Origin: Nipponacmea schrenckii
Taxonomy: Eukaryota; Mollusca; Gastropoda; Lottiidae
Assembly (NCBI GenBank): GCA_030562195.1
Contig: CM060200.1
Location: 25,831,023-25,895,022 of the forward strand
Reading direction: 5' to 3'
Length of the DNA stretch: 64,000 nt
A program made the translations under genes and the position numbers. Under the pieces are notes generated by a model. That model did not search any database, was not told the DNA's origin, and saw only the letters and a program-made list of their open reading frames with translations. Positions 49,671-62,027 of the stretch are shown here, piece after piece; the first letter of the stretch is position 1; each line of letters starts with the position of its first letter.

Positions 49671-49769
49671 GAGTACAAAAACTGTCTATTAAGCCAGAGA
49701 ATGGACAGTGTGAGAGGCGTAGCCCCGAACACTGTTCATTCTCTGGCTTAATAGACAGTTTGAGTGCTC
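49671..49769. mobile_element. 99-bp hairpin MITE with TA flanks
   Basis: Two ~41-bp arms (GAGTACAAAAACTGTCTATT then AAGCCAGAGAATGGACAGTGT, and its near-perfect inverse) surround a short loop, and TA lies directly outside each end. It is 159 bp upstream of the dynein light chain ATG. It could fold into a long stem if transcribed, but the TA flanks argue for a MITE. Confidence 0.75.
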
Positions 49770-49928
49770 TATCTTACTTAAATAATAGCCCTACAAAGTT
49801 AAACTAAAGTCTTTAAATGGCATTTAGCAATTGTGAATACGATATATAGGCACAGCTTTATGGAACAACAATCACTGGTTAAAGTTTATGCAAAACGATT
49901 TGTTTTTCTCCAGGTAAAGACAGTAATA

Positions 49929-50522
49929 ATGGCGAGTTCTACCACTAGACCAAAATTAGACAGAACTATTCATACTGTTAAAGAAACAAAGGAACCAGAT
50001 GTTAAACCAGTCCCTAGCCGTAAGATTTCAACCTACGCAAGTCTGAATCAAGCCTTTTTACGTCCTCGAGTAAGCTCGATAAATAAACGGGACAGAAAGA
50101 TATCTGTATCCAGCCGTGACCATGACAGGTACAGCACTAGTTCAATGGAAAATTCACATCGTTCAGTAAAATTAGAGAATACTTATCAACTTGAACCAAA
50201 TGTTAAATTTCAAGAAGAGAAAATCAAAAGGATTATTCAAGATGTTTTAGAAAGTGAGCTTCATGATTTGGAATACGACCCCGTTACTTCAGCGAAAACT
50301 TGTGTGAGTCTTAGTACTCTTATAAAAGAAAAAGTGAAGATGTTGAACATGAAACGATATAAAATAATTTCTTCTGTGCTGATTACAGAACAAGCTAATC
50401 AAAGTTTAACGATGGCATCACGATTCTGCTGGGACAAAGACAATGACAATTTTTCAAGTGCTACGTACAGCCAACCTAATTTACACGCAGTAGGAACTGT
50501 TTTTGGTGTTTATTTAGATTAG
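49929..50522 (+). CDS. Tctex1-domain dynein light chain (DYNLT5/TCTEX1D1-like)
   Basis: A single coding exon of 197 residues ends at TAG 50520-50522. The ATG at 49929 (MASSTTRPKLDRTIHTVKET) is chosen because a good acceptor, TTTTTCTCCAG, ends at 49913; upstream in-frame codons are then intron or 5'UTR. Residues ~1-85 are basic, Ser-rich and probably disordered. The Tctex1 fold follows: YQLEPNVKFQEEKIKRIIQD, VSLSTLIKEKVKMLNMKRYK, IISSVLITEQANQSLTMASR, FCWDKDNDNFSSATYSQPNL and the end AVGTVFGVYLD. Tctex1-family proteins are light chains of cytoplasmic or axonemal dynein. The disordered N-terminus points to the TCTEX1D/DYNLT4-5 group rather than canonical DYNLT1. The exact paralogue is not settled. 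Confidence 0.85.
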   Translation: MASSTTRPKLDRTIHTVKETKEPDVKPVPSRKISTYASLNQAFLRPRVSSINKRDRKISVSSRDHDRYSTSSMENSHRSVKLENTYQLEPNVKFQEEKIKRIIQDVLESELHDLEYDPVTSAKTCVSLSTLIKEKVKMLNMKRYKIISSVLITEQANQSLTMASRFCWDKDNDNFSSATYSQPNLHAVGTVFGVYLD

Positions 50523-51499
50523 TTGCTATGGAAATGCATTAAATGAATTTAAATAATCCTGTAATCAAATATCATTTTGGAAGTCATGTTATGAATTGTA
50601 TTAAAATTGTGATGTCTTGGCCAGTTACAGATCTTTACTCTAAATATCTTGAATGGATTTTGACGATTATTTATGTGAATCAACATCTAGAGTTTCAATG
50701 GGGTCAGTCAAGATGTTAAGACACCATGTTAAACAAAACTTTTATGTGAAAATGATGCTTAAGTAATATTGTGTCAAATTGTAGTAATACTTTACTTTGT
50801 AAATACCTATTTAACTAAAAAACAGAGATAAAACTTTCAAAAGTTAGAATCATATGAATTGAACTGAACATGTATTTCTTCCTCTATTTAAAATGGAATA
50901 GAATAACATATTTCACAATGTATCTAAAGTTGATATATATGTATCAATGTAACACATGAATTCCTGATTTTTTTCAAACCTTGCACATTTTATTGTTATT
51001 GTAAAGTGGTTTTCACAATTGTTCATGTGTACAAGTTCACATAAACATTCTTATTAGCTTGGTGTTTCTTGATGGCTGATATTAGCTCTGTAAATACAAC
51101 TAGTAAATGGTTTAGTATTCTCTAAGAGATACTATCCTATAGAAGCACTGGCCTAGGTCACAAGTAGAGACTATGCTATGAATTTCAGCATATATTATTT
51201 TGGTACGGCACTTTATAGTAACTGAGTAATAACTAACTGGACACAATTAAATGGATAAGAATTAAATTATTAAGTAACTTACAACAAAGGTACTTCCAGC
51301 TTAATTAAATATCAAATCCATATCACTTGGAGGGCATTCATAACCCAATTGCCCGTAAGTCTTTTCTATGGGACCCAGTTCCACAAAAAATCTTATGATC
51401 ATGGTGTAAGTTTTCAATAAAAATTAATATCAATGACAAATTCTTATTGTAAGACTGTTTGTGGTCCTGGCTGTAAACAACCAGTCTAATAAAACAGGT

Positions 51500-52555
51500 T
51501 TGCGCATAGGCAAGCCACGCAAGCGAATACGCTAGTTAGTAAGGTAAATGTGAACTGTAAAACAAACTTGATATGAGAGTTTGATGCAATATCACATTTA
51601 GCTTGTGTTCACTCTACAGAAAACAAATACAGTGTGAAGGGGATTATCATCCATATATTTTCACAAAAATACAGATTTAGCGAACGATCATTGTTCCAAG
51701 ATTACATGTAGACTAAACTGAACATCCAATGAAAAGACTAAACAAATAATCAGACGGACCATCAAGGCAACTAAAAATGAAAATAATCCATGAAGAATTG
51801 TAGCCTGTAGAGTGAGCACTAACTACATGTGAACTGAAAACGACTGCGATATCAAACTTTTATGCGATATCTCTGAAAAATTATCGGATCATCACTAAAT
51901 TTAATAGTGCACATCTTCATAATGATATTGACACACATACAACAATCAAAAGAATCCATAGAGAATTGAGCCTGTAGAGTGAGCAGGAGTTGAAGTGAAA
52001 AAAGCTAAGTCAGACACAATATTTCCCTGAAAAATTATTCAATCATCACAAAAAACAAAAGGGATCATCTTCATAATGACATTGTCCCACAAAATAAAAT
52101 TCAAAAGAATCCATAAAGAATTGTAGCGTGTAGAGTGAGCACGAGTTGCACCCTATAAATGAAGTGAAAAACGCTAAGTCAGATGCGATATTTCGGTGAA
52201 AAATTATCCAATCATCACAAAAATCGATAGGGATCATCTTCATAATGACACTGACCCACAAAATAAAAAGAATCCATAGAGAATTGTAGAGCGTAGAGCG
52301 AGCACGAGTTGCACCCCATAGCTTATGAATTGAAAAAAGCTAAGTCAGACACAATATTTCGGTTAAGAATTATCCGATCATCACGAAAATCAATAGGGAT
52401 CATCTTCATAATGACACTTACCCACAAAATAAAAATCAAAAGAATCCATAAAGAATTGTAGCCTGTAGAGTGAGCATGAGGTAAATGTGAACGGACGGAC
52501 GGAACGACAGGGCGATTACAATATACGCCCATTTAATATGTGTGGGCATATAAAA
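51500..52555 (+). mobile_element. pearl-like element, second subfamily
   Basis: Several ~150-bp repeats share AATCCATAAAGAATTGTAGC, GTGTAGAGTGAGCACGAGTT and GGGATCATCTTCATAATGAC. They are followed by GGACGGACGGAACGACAGG (~52491) and a terminal hairpin ATACGCCCATTTAATATGTG then TGGGCATATAAAA. The layout matches the elements at 20837 and 36306 but the core repeat differs. The left boundary is uncertain. Confidence 0.65.
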
Positions 52556-52646
52556 ATACATAATTAATCAAGTCTAATTAGTCAATTTTATTGAAGTTAT
52601 AACAACCAATCAGATAGGAGTAAATTATTTGTATATTATTTTAATC

Positions 52647-52956
52647 ATCTTCATACTGTCAATCTATTACCTATTTTGTCTTATACCTTGACTACAAAAG
52701 CCACTTTTCTTGTATTACAGAAGTTTGTAAAATTCAGCAATTTGGTTGGTTTGTAGGCTAGAAAAAACATCCCATCAACAAAAAGCCATAATGTTCTCAG
52801 TCTTTCTATCGAAGACTTTGATTGGCTGCAATTTATATTATAAGATAGGTGGCTCAGTCAAGGTATAAGACAAAGTTTGTATTTCAAGAAATTTAGCTAT
52901 GTCAATTGTCAAGGTATAAGATGGAAGTTGGTAATAGCTTGACATTGTAAAGATGG
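52647..52956. mobile_element. ~310-bp TIR MITE, copy B
   Basis: Outer arms CATCTTCATACTGTCAA and its imperfect inverse TTGACATTGTAAAGATG; inner arms GTCTTATACCTTGACTACAA (52679 on) and GTCAAGGTATAAGAC ending at 52875. Same family as 47342-47650. The right arm carries an extra TTATACCTTGAC-type unit, so the arm appears internally duplicated. Confidence 0.68.
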
Positions 52957-53832
52957 TTTACAATAGGTTGAGATGTTTGAACGAGTTCTGTATTATGGCT
53001 ATATATTAGTGACTACAAGAAAAAAACAAGGCAGAACTTAACAAGTTGCACAAAATATCTCATGATAAACTGCATAAAATGATTATTTAGTTTGTTGTAA
53101 GATATTGTTGTAAAATCGGGTTCAGTCTAGGAAATTTGTAAGGCATAAAACAGCTCTACTGATCATGGATTGAAAAAACTGAAACCTGGGGCATTACAAG
53201 TCTGAGTAACAGCAATGATATTTCTTGTTCAGAAAATTTAATAACACATTTATTTTCTTAAAAGTCGTGACATTACTAAATATTTCTTCTGACAATACTT
53301 AAATTTTCCTTTATCGCTTTTGAGAATACATTTTCCTGTGTCTGTTGTTTGTCCTCAATTAAATACCTTTATTCTAATTTTATTTGAAACTGGTGCCATA
53401 AACACAAGACATTGAGCTCCACCAATGAAAGCAGTATTAGACACAGGGGTTCTCAAAACTTCATGTTTTCAGATATTGAAAAGAGAGACTTATTTTATGT
53501 TAGAGGGTCACATTTTTTGACAATGTTCATCATCCCCTCACACCCAACTGACCCCCTCTCACACTCAACCGACCCCCCTCAAATCTAATAGACATGAAAC
53601 AACAGGAGTTAAAATAAATCAATGTTTGTTTTGTATCGAAACCGATATTACTTCAACATCACAAAAATAACGTGGAAATTAAGGTTCATATTCAATACCA
53701 GCTCATTAGCAATCTTGTTAACGAACTATTTTAATTAGAGTTCATAAACAAATTTGCCTTCTTCCACTGCACTGATATTTATAATATTTTAATACACAAT
53801 AAAGTCTTGAATTCACCAAATATTTTACACTT

Positions 53833-55376
53833 TCATCCTTCTTCTTCAAATGTTTGAGAAAGCAGGAAATTTGCAGCTAAATCTTCGTTCTTCTCACAGG
53901 CGAAATATGCTTGGATACACATACCTTCGGGGAAACCTAAAGCTGTCAGCTGGAATTAGAAAAAAAAAAACAGTTATAAAATGTCAAGTAACAGGGATTG
54001 TAAAGAGGTTCTCTGAATTCGTTATGGGTATTGGAAACACTGAAAGCATTGATTTGCACCATTTGAAATATCTGTCGGATGTCTATGGTTCTTTCTATTC
54101 CACAAAAATCAGACATCTGTTGTTCTTTTCAATCAATTATTAATCAGACATCTGTGTTTCTTGCCATTCCACTGAAACTAAGCGTTTTATGAAGTCATTA
54201 TCTACGTTGCTAACAATGTTTAAAGTATTTTAAATGTGATAGTGGTACAAAAAGAAGTCATCAATAACTGTCTATTCTTTCTTTATGCATTGAAATACGC
54301 CCAAATGGCAGCCATACTACAGATACATATGTTAAAGATTTTTCTACGTTTAACGATATATCTCTGTTAAAAGTATCCTACAACACAAAAATCAGATCAG
54401 ATCAACTTTAAGTCCTCAATAACCCACATACCAAATATTTTAATGACACCATATCTAACAAACGTTACAGAAATAACATGATGGCGATTAGCAGTAAGTC
54501 ATGCTAGTTTACCGGGAAATCGCAGGAATTATTGATTGATGCACGACTTTCACAAAAGGTTTGCTTCCATTATAAAAGATACATTCACAATTTCAAGCCG
54601 GTCGTCGGCAGATGTCGAGTGTTCTGAAGTTAAAACTAAATAAAACTTAGGTCTAAAAAAGCCAACGTTTACAAGCGATATCTGATTTAGGCTATTGATA
54701 TCGGGACGAATAAAATAAATTTTAGTAAGATAAAACCTTATTAGGCCTACCGGTATATAAATATTTTGTCGATATGAGGATATGGCCTTCCAACATAATG
54801 TAGGGTAGGAAATCCTTTTCAGAATTTGACCTACTTAATCAGAGATTTTCTTTGGAAAGTCAGTCGAGAAGACTGTCGTCAAGATATTGACTCTCACTAT
54901 TTTACATGTCATAATAACATTGTTTGACGAATGCACTGCATACTTTGATAAAATAATAACACAAACACAAACATTTCGTGAAATATAAAAAGAAAGAAAT
55001 TTGAGCTGTAGAAGTGACAAGATCGACATAATTTATTAAATCTTAGACTCGACAATCCAGTCCTTCTGATATCTATGTAATAGTAATTAGTCTGGGTGAC
55101 AGAGACTACAATTCGCGGGTTTATTGAATTCACGCGTTCGGATTGGTTGTGACGTCGAAAAAGGGGAGGTCTGTCGAATTGTCAATATTGTCGGCTGGAA
55201 AATAAGTACAAGACTGTAACCCTGAAGTTTTATGCTATATCTCGGCCAAAAATTGTCCGATCAGCACCAAAATCAATAGGGATCCTCTTTGTAATGTTAT
55301 TAACCCATATAACAAAAATGAAAAAGATCCATTGAGAATTGTAGACTGTAGAGTGAGTACAAGAAAAATGTGAATA

Positions 55377-55415
<39 letters not shown>

Positions 55416-58400
55416 ACACACACAGACAGACAGACAGGGGTGATCACAATATACGACCAAAATACATTTTGGGCGTATAAAAACTGACCAGGCTCTTTGT
55501 ACTCAAAATGGTAATCTTACTCTATCAATTGCCTCTTTTTCTTGGGGTGTAACCTGGATAACACCTTCCTGAGGGGTTCCCCCACCAGCCAATGGGTTAC
55601 CTCCCCCTGCAGCTTGCTGTTCTCCACTTTCCTCTGGCAAATCAGAATTTAACATTTCTATAAAACTTTCTTGATTTTCACTAATAACCTACAAATAGCA
55701 GGAGTTATAATAAAGAAAATTTATAATTAAGTCTGCAAATTCAGCAAATTATAATCTGATTAAAACAAAACATACACTGAGCTATCATATGTTAAAAATT
55801 GTTTTTAAAGTCAAGACAACAGACAACTGTTTAAAGGTCAATTTAAATATGTTTACAGCAGTTTTGGGTGGGGCTCAATGGATGAGTTCTATATTTTCAG
55901 GATTCATGGAATCAACTTGACATAAAATAAACCTAGTTGGAACAAAGCTCAGAAAGGGACCGAAGAAATGGTGGAGAGAGGGATAGAAGTGTAAATTGGA
56001 ATGTGAAACAGAATTGGTAGAGAAAAAATTGTTCATAATCAATTGGAAGATTGATTGTCACCCTGGAGTCGTTATGAAATAACTAGAGTTACCTACCCTT
56101 AATAAATTGGGATTTGACTGTCCTATCTGTTGTAATAAAGTAGGTAAAAGCTGGGGATTTTCTCTGATAACTTGTCGCATTCTGTGAAACTGGGGTTGAG
56201 TTCTCAGGAAAGTTAAGTCTTGACCTATGAAATTAAAAGGGATAAATGAAAATCTAATTCTTAAATGACATTATGAAATAAAAGACATGTTTCAAAATTT
56301 ATAGGAAAGGAAGTAATATGTCTATGGCTAATCTTCTAACACTATTAATAGGACATCCTAGCGCTTCAAAAATATGTGGCCAGGACCTCTTATATTACAA
56401 TAAATTCAGAATTTCATTCAGTAACAGAGATTTGGATGAGGATTAGTTCTGTAGCAGAATAAACTGACAGATGCAATGTAATGAGGCATGTCCAAAAAAC
56501 AGCTGGTAGGATCCTGAGCGAACCTTCATTGTTATCTTTCTTGTGCTTTTTGTGACTTTTATCTTTATAACAATTGAAATTTACCTCCTAACTGTTCTAA
56601 AGAGGGTGCGCCACCAGTACTTGCAGGTGTTCCAGTAGCAGCAGGTGTTGTAGTAGCAGGAGCTCCAGTTGCAGCTGCTGGAATGGCTGAACTGGCAGGG
56701 GTACCAGTAGCTGAACCAGGGGCAGTAGCACTGGCAGCCGGTGCTCTTCCCACAGCTGGTGGAGGTTCATCAGCCACAGGTAAATCTGGGATACCCTACA
56801 AGAGAGAGATGATTATCTTGAGTTTTAAAGGGTAACACTGATAGGCTTTTATGAAGATATGGATTGACTGACATGCTTATTTAGATTTTTTTAACATATG
56901 GTTATTTTAGACAAACAATGGACAATTATTGTTATTAGAACTGAACTGTAGTAGATAACCTGGTAGATTATACTGGTCAGAAAACACAAAAGAATCAAAT
57001 TGTAATCTTAATTTGAAACATGTTGTTACTTACTGTGTAATCATAACTGATTTCAGAAAATGATAAGAAATATACTTACATTGAATAGATATTCTACAGC
57101 TCTGTCTGGATTATTGAAACTAGCTCGCAGGGCCTGGACAACCTGTTCTCTGTCAAAGCCCATACTCATTATTTCCTGTAACATATTCTCATACTCCTGT
57201 CCTGTTACTAGTGTACTTTCAGCTGACATTACAGCTGACACATCATCTGACATCACAGTACCAGACGACACTGTTGATGGAGTCCTAGATAAATAAAGAC
57301 ATTGCACTAAGAAATCAATCTATTTAATCTATTTAAGAACAAAAATGTCTCTTATACCGTATAATTCCGAATATAGCGCGCAGGCATGTATAATGCCCCT
57401 TTTCGCAGCAAAAATTCGACTTTAAACAGACACCAATATCGGTAAATAGTTGTCAATACGTAAGTCACCATTCATAGATTTTTTATAATAAACAATGTTC
57501 CACTGCAACTTACGTTTCTACTAATTATTTTTATAATAAAATCCATTTTAATCCCGTATTTATTGCTTCTAATCTCTCATAATGGTATTATTGAGTGTTA
57601 TGAAAAAATTGAGGACGTGAACCTTGTGTATCATATCTGATGAATAATTAGGAAAACAATGGATTATATTAAAACCCAGTTATTCTGGTAACCGTATTTA
57701 TATTCAGGCAAGACAATAAATTGTTCCTACTATAAAAGCCATCCAAAATACTTGCACCATGATTATTATTTTTATGCATTTTCCATACAAATAACACAAA
57801 AATTAACTTTAATCCTTTAAGTTTTGTTCAAATATTTAACAATAAATATTTAATTTATAAGATAATAATCATATTGAGCCATTATTAAAAATCATAATTC
57901 GTTCTTTTACACAAATCAATTTTACCGCGAATGTCGATGAAGGAAGACAAAATGGTGGATCCTCATCATCAACTTGCAGCATTTTCGTTTGGAAAAAATA
58001 CCCAAAATTTTTTAACCATATATAGTGCGCACCCCCTCTTTGTTGGGCCCATTTTATGGCAAAAACCTGCGCATTATACACGGAAATATACGGTACTTGA
58101 ATCTCCTTCATATATGATGATAGAAATTTAAGGATTTAGTTTTTCATCCAAAATATACTTATGGTTGCCTATTATAACCACAGCCACATATGTCATACTA
58201 CCTTGAGACCATGGTAATACAACTGAGGAAAATTAAATATTTATAATCAAATATTGTCCAGTTAAAATTGGCCCTAGAATCTTGCAGCTTCAAAATTCAA
58301 CTATAAAATCCAATTGTTTTATGGACGCTTGGTATTCATTTCCATGTCTATAAAAGGAAATGTAGTGGGCTTAGTTTTATATGAGTTAATAAGACCCGTC

Positions 58401-61102
58401 TAAATCTGATTACCTACCCTTGAGAGGATTCTGTATATTGTGTGCTCTGTGTTTCACTACTAGCTGTTGATGTAGTTGATATTGAGGATTGGGAGGGTTG
58501 TACAGTAGGGGTAGTGGCAGCTGCTGGGAGAGTTTCCTGCACAGTTGTGGCTGCAGCTGGAGCTGGAGTGGGTGTGGCTTCTGCAGGTTTCGCAGCTGGG
58601 GTAGCTTTCGGCTGTAAAAAAAAAATCAAATGAATTAGGCCATGAAAAGAAAACATATTGGTTCTCAGGCAATTACCTGGGGAAAAAATGGTGCGGGCGG
58701 TTTTATTTATTTTTTTATTTCTCCAAATTACCTCCCCTTAATCGAAATAAAAAGCATAATATTTAGACATTATTGAAAGCGGGCAGGTGGCTTTTATTTT
58801 TTTTTATTTTTTATAAAACTAAGCCTTAAAATGGATGAATGGTAGGGAAAGTCTTGGTCTCGCCAGTAAACATCTTCACTTCGTAACCGTATTAATCGGG
58901 TCACTGTCTTCCACAATGATCTTGGGTTGGGCACGACGCCGAGCTCAGCTACTTTCCACACGGATTCCGGTGGTTTCTTTCAATAATACATTTACTTTAG
59001 AAGTTTTTTCCACTGGAACAATTGTCCAGGGTCATGTAGCAACCCCCTTTTCTGTCAAAATCGATGTCAACGCTGTCATGAATTATTCAGAAAATTTCAA
59101 ATCATCTCAAATCGTCCAGAATTTTTTTTCACACTTGTGCTGAATGATCTTGAACCCTTATAATAAGGGAGATAACCACACCACCTCGTCAGGTCGTACA
59201 AAATACTTCACAATGAACCAGATAGTCCAACTAAATATTTAGTCATGCCGAAATCGGCACTCAAAATAATTTATGTTTAAATTAAAATAACGTACATCTG
59301 GAAATCGCTCTGACTAAATTACGATTATTTCCCAAATAGCATAAATCCCCGTTAAAGAGTAGCAACGGACCTGGATAATCGAGGCTAGTAGTGTAAAGCA
59401 GTCACCGGAAATACACAAAGTTGGCGTATTGCCGGAAATATGAAGTTCGTAAAAGAAGACAAAAATAAAGCTTCTCATACTATCATACCCAACCGAAATT
59501 GGCAAGATGTGTCCCAGTTCAAGAATAAGCAGTTTTTTTATTGATTGCAAAGATGATGCGGGCGGGCGACGTATTTTATTATTTTTTTTTTTAACAAATA
59601 AAATGGTTTGAAGCGGGAGGTTTTTGCAGGTGTGGTGGTGCCTGAGAAACAAGACACTTTTTTTTTGTGGCCTTATTTGTGACAAACAATTACTTAAACA
59701 CCCTCATTCAAAAACATACAACATAAAAACTAAGATATTAAACCATCAAGACAACAGCAAATTTCTTGTTTCATAAGGTCTAAAGTTACTTTATTTGACA
59801 ATAAACCTAACATTCCTTGGGCTTTATTCTTCAAAATTGAATTATGATAAAGTTTAAGAAATACAGTAATTGGATAATAAAACTTAAATTTTAAATCAAT
59901 TTTAAGTGATCAATTATACAACTGGAACACTAAACATAAATAAAGTTTAGTTTTTGGGTATAAGGTGATAGATGAGGCCTATTAAATACATCTTAATAAC
60001 ACAGTTTTCATAATTACCTTAGTAACCATAACAACTACGAAATTTTTTTCATCAATTTTATATTCTTCTATTTTCTTTTCATCATCTAATATTTTTCCTG
60101 AAATTAACAATGAAATCTGAATTACTGGAATGCTATAAATTATTTTCAAACACCATCACTGTATTGGATTAACAAGAGATTTTGACATCTTTGTCTGCGC
60201 AGGGCAAAAACATGCAAGGGTTTATCCAAAACATGCAAGGGTTTATCCCCTTTTCAAAGTCAAAACCCATCAGATTTCTTCCATATAATTTTTAAATATA
60301 TTTTGCTTCTTTAATCTGCAATGAAGCATATAAAGGATTTTTTTTTATTATCAATATTATAACAGTTTTTATATTTGAAGATATAAATCTACCTGCATAA
60401 ATAAGTTTCTGGCCAGCCACAGGAAAGTCTTTCCCTTTAACATCTTCGACTTTAGCTTTTAAATCTTTCACCTAAAATATAAGACACCCCTAATTTAAAA
60501 ACTCTTTTTGAAATCTCAATTCAATTTTTGATTCATTTTTGTCATACCACAATGTTAAGAAAATAATTTTGCCAATTAAACTAGTTTTGAATGAAATGAT
60601 ATATTATATGCAAACCAAAAGGCTATGAGAGTCTAAGATTGTCCTTTCTGGTTGATGAAAATTCCAATATTAGTCCAAAACACTGAAATATCTAGATGTG
60701 TGTTGATATTAAAATGCAACTTTTCAATTTATTTCAACGGACATGAAGACAATCATATGAGAAGTCTGTGGAGTTGGTTCAAACCACACATGGCATAACC
60801 AAAGGAAAGGTTTGTAATCCAAAGTGAGTAGCATCTATAGTATATAACTAAATATAACCTAAGCTAAGAAGACCAAAACGAAAATCATATTATTTATTCA
60901 TAAATCTTCAGAAAAGTTCTCTATATTATAAGACATGGATTTGCAGCTCAGATTCACTATCAGAATTTCCCACGTTTCCTTCCGTGACTGATTACTGAAA
61001 CGCCAAAAAAATATTTTATCTTATTTCTCGACTTACCGGCAACGTTGCGTCAATTTCAACTTTAAAAGTTTCTTGTTGTAAGGTTTTCAGCGTAATTATC
61101 AT
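53833..61102 (-). CDS. RAD23: UV excision repair protein RAD23 homologue, complete
   Basis: Nine minus-strand exons join in frame into 415 residues: 61037-61102 (ATG), 60393-60471, 60018-60097, 58418-58611, 57080-57284, 56585-56795, 56097-56224, 55521-55688 and 53833-53949 (stop at 53833-53835). The protein has a UBL domain (residues 1-75, [19 protein letters not shown]), an Ala/Pro/Thr/Ser linker, UBA1 (~165-207, [20 protein letters not shown]), a second Ala/Pro/Thr linker, the XPC-binding domain (~272-335, [20 protein letters not shown]) and UBA2 (~370-413, [20 protein letters not shown]). This is exactly the RAD23A/B order (human RAD23B 409 residues). RAD23 carries ubiquitinated proteins to the proteasome and stabilises XPC in nucleotide excision repair. 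Reading through the donor at 55521 would give a short false C-terminus (VRLPF) without UBA2. It is divergent from TRMT13. Confidence 0.94.
55195..55484 (+). mobile_element. short pearl-like element with CA microsatellite in RAD23 intron
   Basis: One repeat unit (ATCTCGGCCAAAAATTGTCC, AATCAATAGGGATCCTCTTT, TGTAGAGTGAGTACAAG) is followed by (AC)n and (CAGA)n at 55378-55437 and a hairpin-like end ATACGACCAAAATACATTTT then GGGCGTATAAAA. It lies ~37 bp beyond the donor of RAD23 exon 8 (55521). Here (AC)n takes the place of the usual ACGG run. Confidence 0.62.
55378..55425. repeat. (AC)n microsatellite
   Basis: Nearly uninterrupted ACACAC run with one TAC interruption, continuing into CAGACAGACAGACAGG. 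Likely polymorphic. Confidence 0.95.
57357..58093. mobile_element. CCGTATAATTC-ended DNA transposon, complete ends, in RAD23 intron
   Basis: The left end CCGTATAATTCCGAATATAG and the right end (reverse complement) CCGTATATTTCCGTGTATAA then TGCGCAGG are inverted repeats of about 30 bp. TA flanks both sides (57355-57356, 58094-58095). At 737 bp it has no transposase and is non-autonomous. The 45371 copy is its inverted relative. Confidence 0.72.
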
Positions 61103-62027
61103 CTTGTGTGGCCGCTTTCGATGAAATATTCACCTATTCGTTATTATATGGGATAAAATCAAACAAAAACTTGCAAGTAATGATTCCTTTTCAGGACAGT
61201 CGCCATTTACAATAAAGGTTCGCAATTAATTGTCTCGCATGCAAAAATGGAACGCAAAATTTCAGTCTCTGCCATTTTTTAATTTATCACATTTTCATTT
61301 ACATTCAAACGTATAAATATTACTTAATTTTCATAAAAAATATTTTTGAAAATTAATTATGTGAACAGTTGATCAAGAAAAAACTTTACTGCATAACTGA
61401 TATTATACTTCCGGGTCATATATTACATGGGATTCCTTCATTATTGGGGAAGCCCTTATCTGAGTAAGCATGTTTATATTTGGAAAATTGCATAAACGTT
61501 TTAATATGGACTTCGTGAATGTTCCTTTGTCCAAATCTTTCATCAGATTCATTTATAGAAAAATCTAACTTTAAATACAGTTTAAAACTATGCTAGAGTC
61601 TAGATGATTTATTTAGAATTAGGCTATCATAATCTGTCAGTTTCTTTCTACTAGTACTAGCCTAATACAAGCAGCACGTAAGGTCGTAGGAAGATCGGGT
61701 GTCAAGTGTAAAAGTCCCATTAATCCAAATTGGTTTCTGCAAATGAGGTCTTTTATTACTTATTCAAATAAATTAACCAATTCACAACAGTAGGCTTATC
61801 CAAATAAATTAACCAATTCACAACAGTAGACTTTGGCTAATCAAATAGTTGGAGAAAGGCCTTCTTCAGTTTTAGCCAGCCTGAATCTGAATACCTATTT
61901 CAGAAATGTTTTTGTTCTCTGATTGAGCACTGGCCTAGTTTGAGATACAAATCACTCTAAAATCAAATATTTTTGAATCTAGGTTATCTTTTGGAAGAAG
62001 TCAAAGTGTAGATAGTCAACAAGGAAT
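61103..62027. promoter_or_regulatory. RAD23/TRMT13 divergent promoter interval
   Basis: The start codons are 925 bp apart on opposite strands. CGCCATTTAC at 61201-61210 is YY1-like and close to RAD23. A 36-bp direct duplication is at 61761-61832. Transcription starts cannot be placed. Confidence 0.4.
61761..61832. repeat. 36-bp direct duplication upstream of TRMT13
   Basis: CAAATAAATTAACCAATTCA followed by CAACAGTAG occurs twice in tandem (61765 and 61801), with two or three mismatches around it. Each copy includes CCAAT. It appears to be a recent duplication in the TRMT13 upstream region. Confidence 0.85.

Larger units (their letters stand above)
44911..49912. other. intergenic region RWDD3 to dynein light chain
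   Basis: No convincing gene in ~5 kb. It holds a DNA-transposon copy (45371 on), a ~110-bp tandem repeat (46310-46870), a TIR MITE (47342-47650), a C-run at ~48102 and a 99-bp hairpin MITE (49671-49769). A probable 5' non-coding exon of the dynein light chain gene must lie in or beyond its right part. Confidence 0.5.
50523..53832. other. intergenic/3'UTR space between dynein light chain and RAD23 (convergent)
   Basis: No gene seen. It contains the 3' regions of both genes, a pearl-like element (51500-52555) and a TIR MITE (52647-52956). GCACTGGCCTAGGT at ~51147 also occurs near 30571, with a partial match near 61926. Confidence 0.5.

Noticed and set aside
49833..49928. N-terminal extension of the dynein light chain starting MNTIYRHSFMEQ
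   Set aside because: A strong acceptor TTTTTCTCCAG sits at 49913 inside it, and the ATG at 49929 gives a family-like start; the extension is probably intron/5'UTR.
55230..55460. Open frame encoding Cys/Val repeats
   Set aside because: Translation of the (AC)n microsatellite and pearl-like end; no independent support.
55497..55521. RAD23 ending with VRLPF stop directly after EAIDR
   Set aside because: GTAAGA after GATAGA is a good donor, and an acceptor at 53950 leads to a full UBA2 exon with the expected RAD23 C-terminus.
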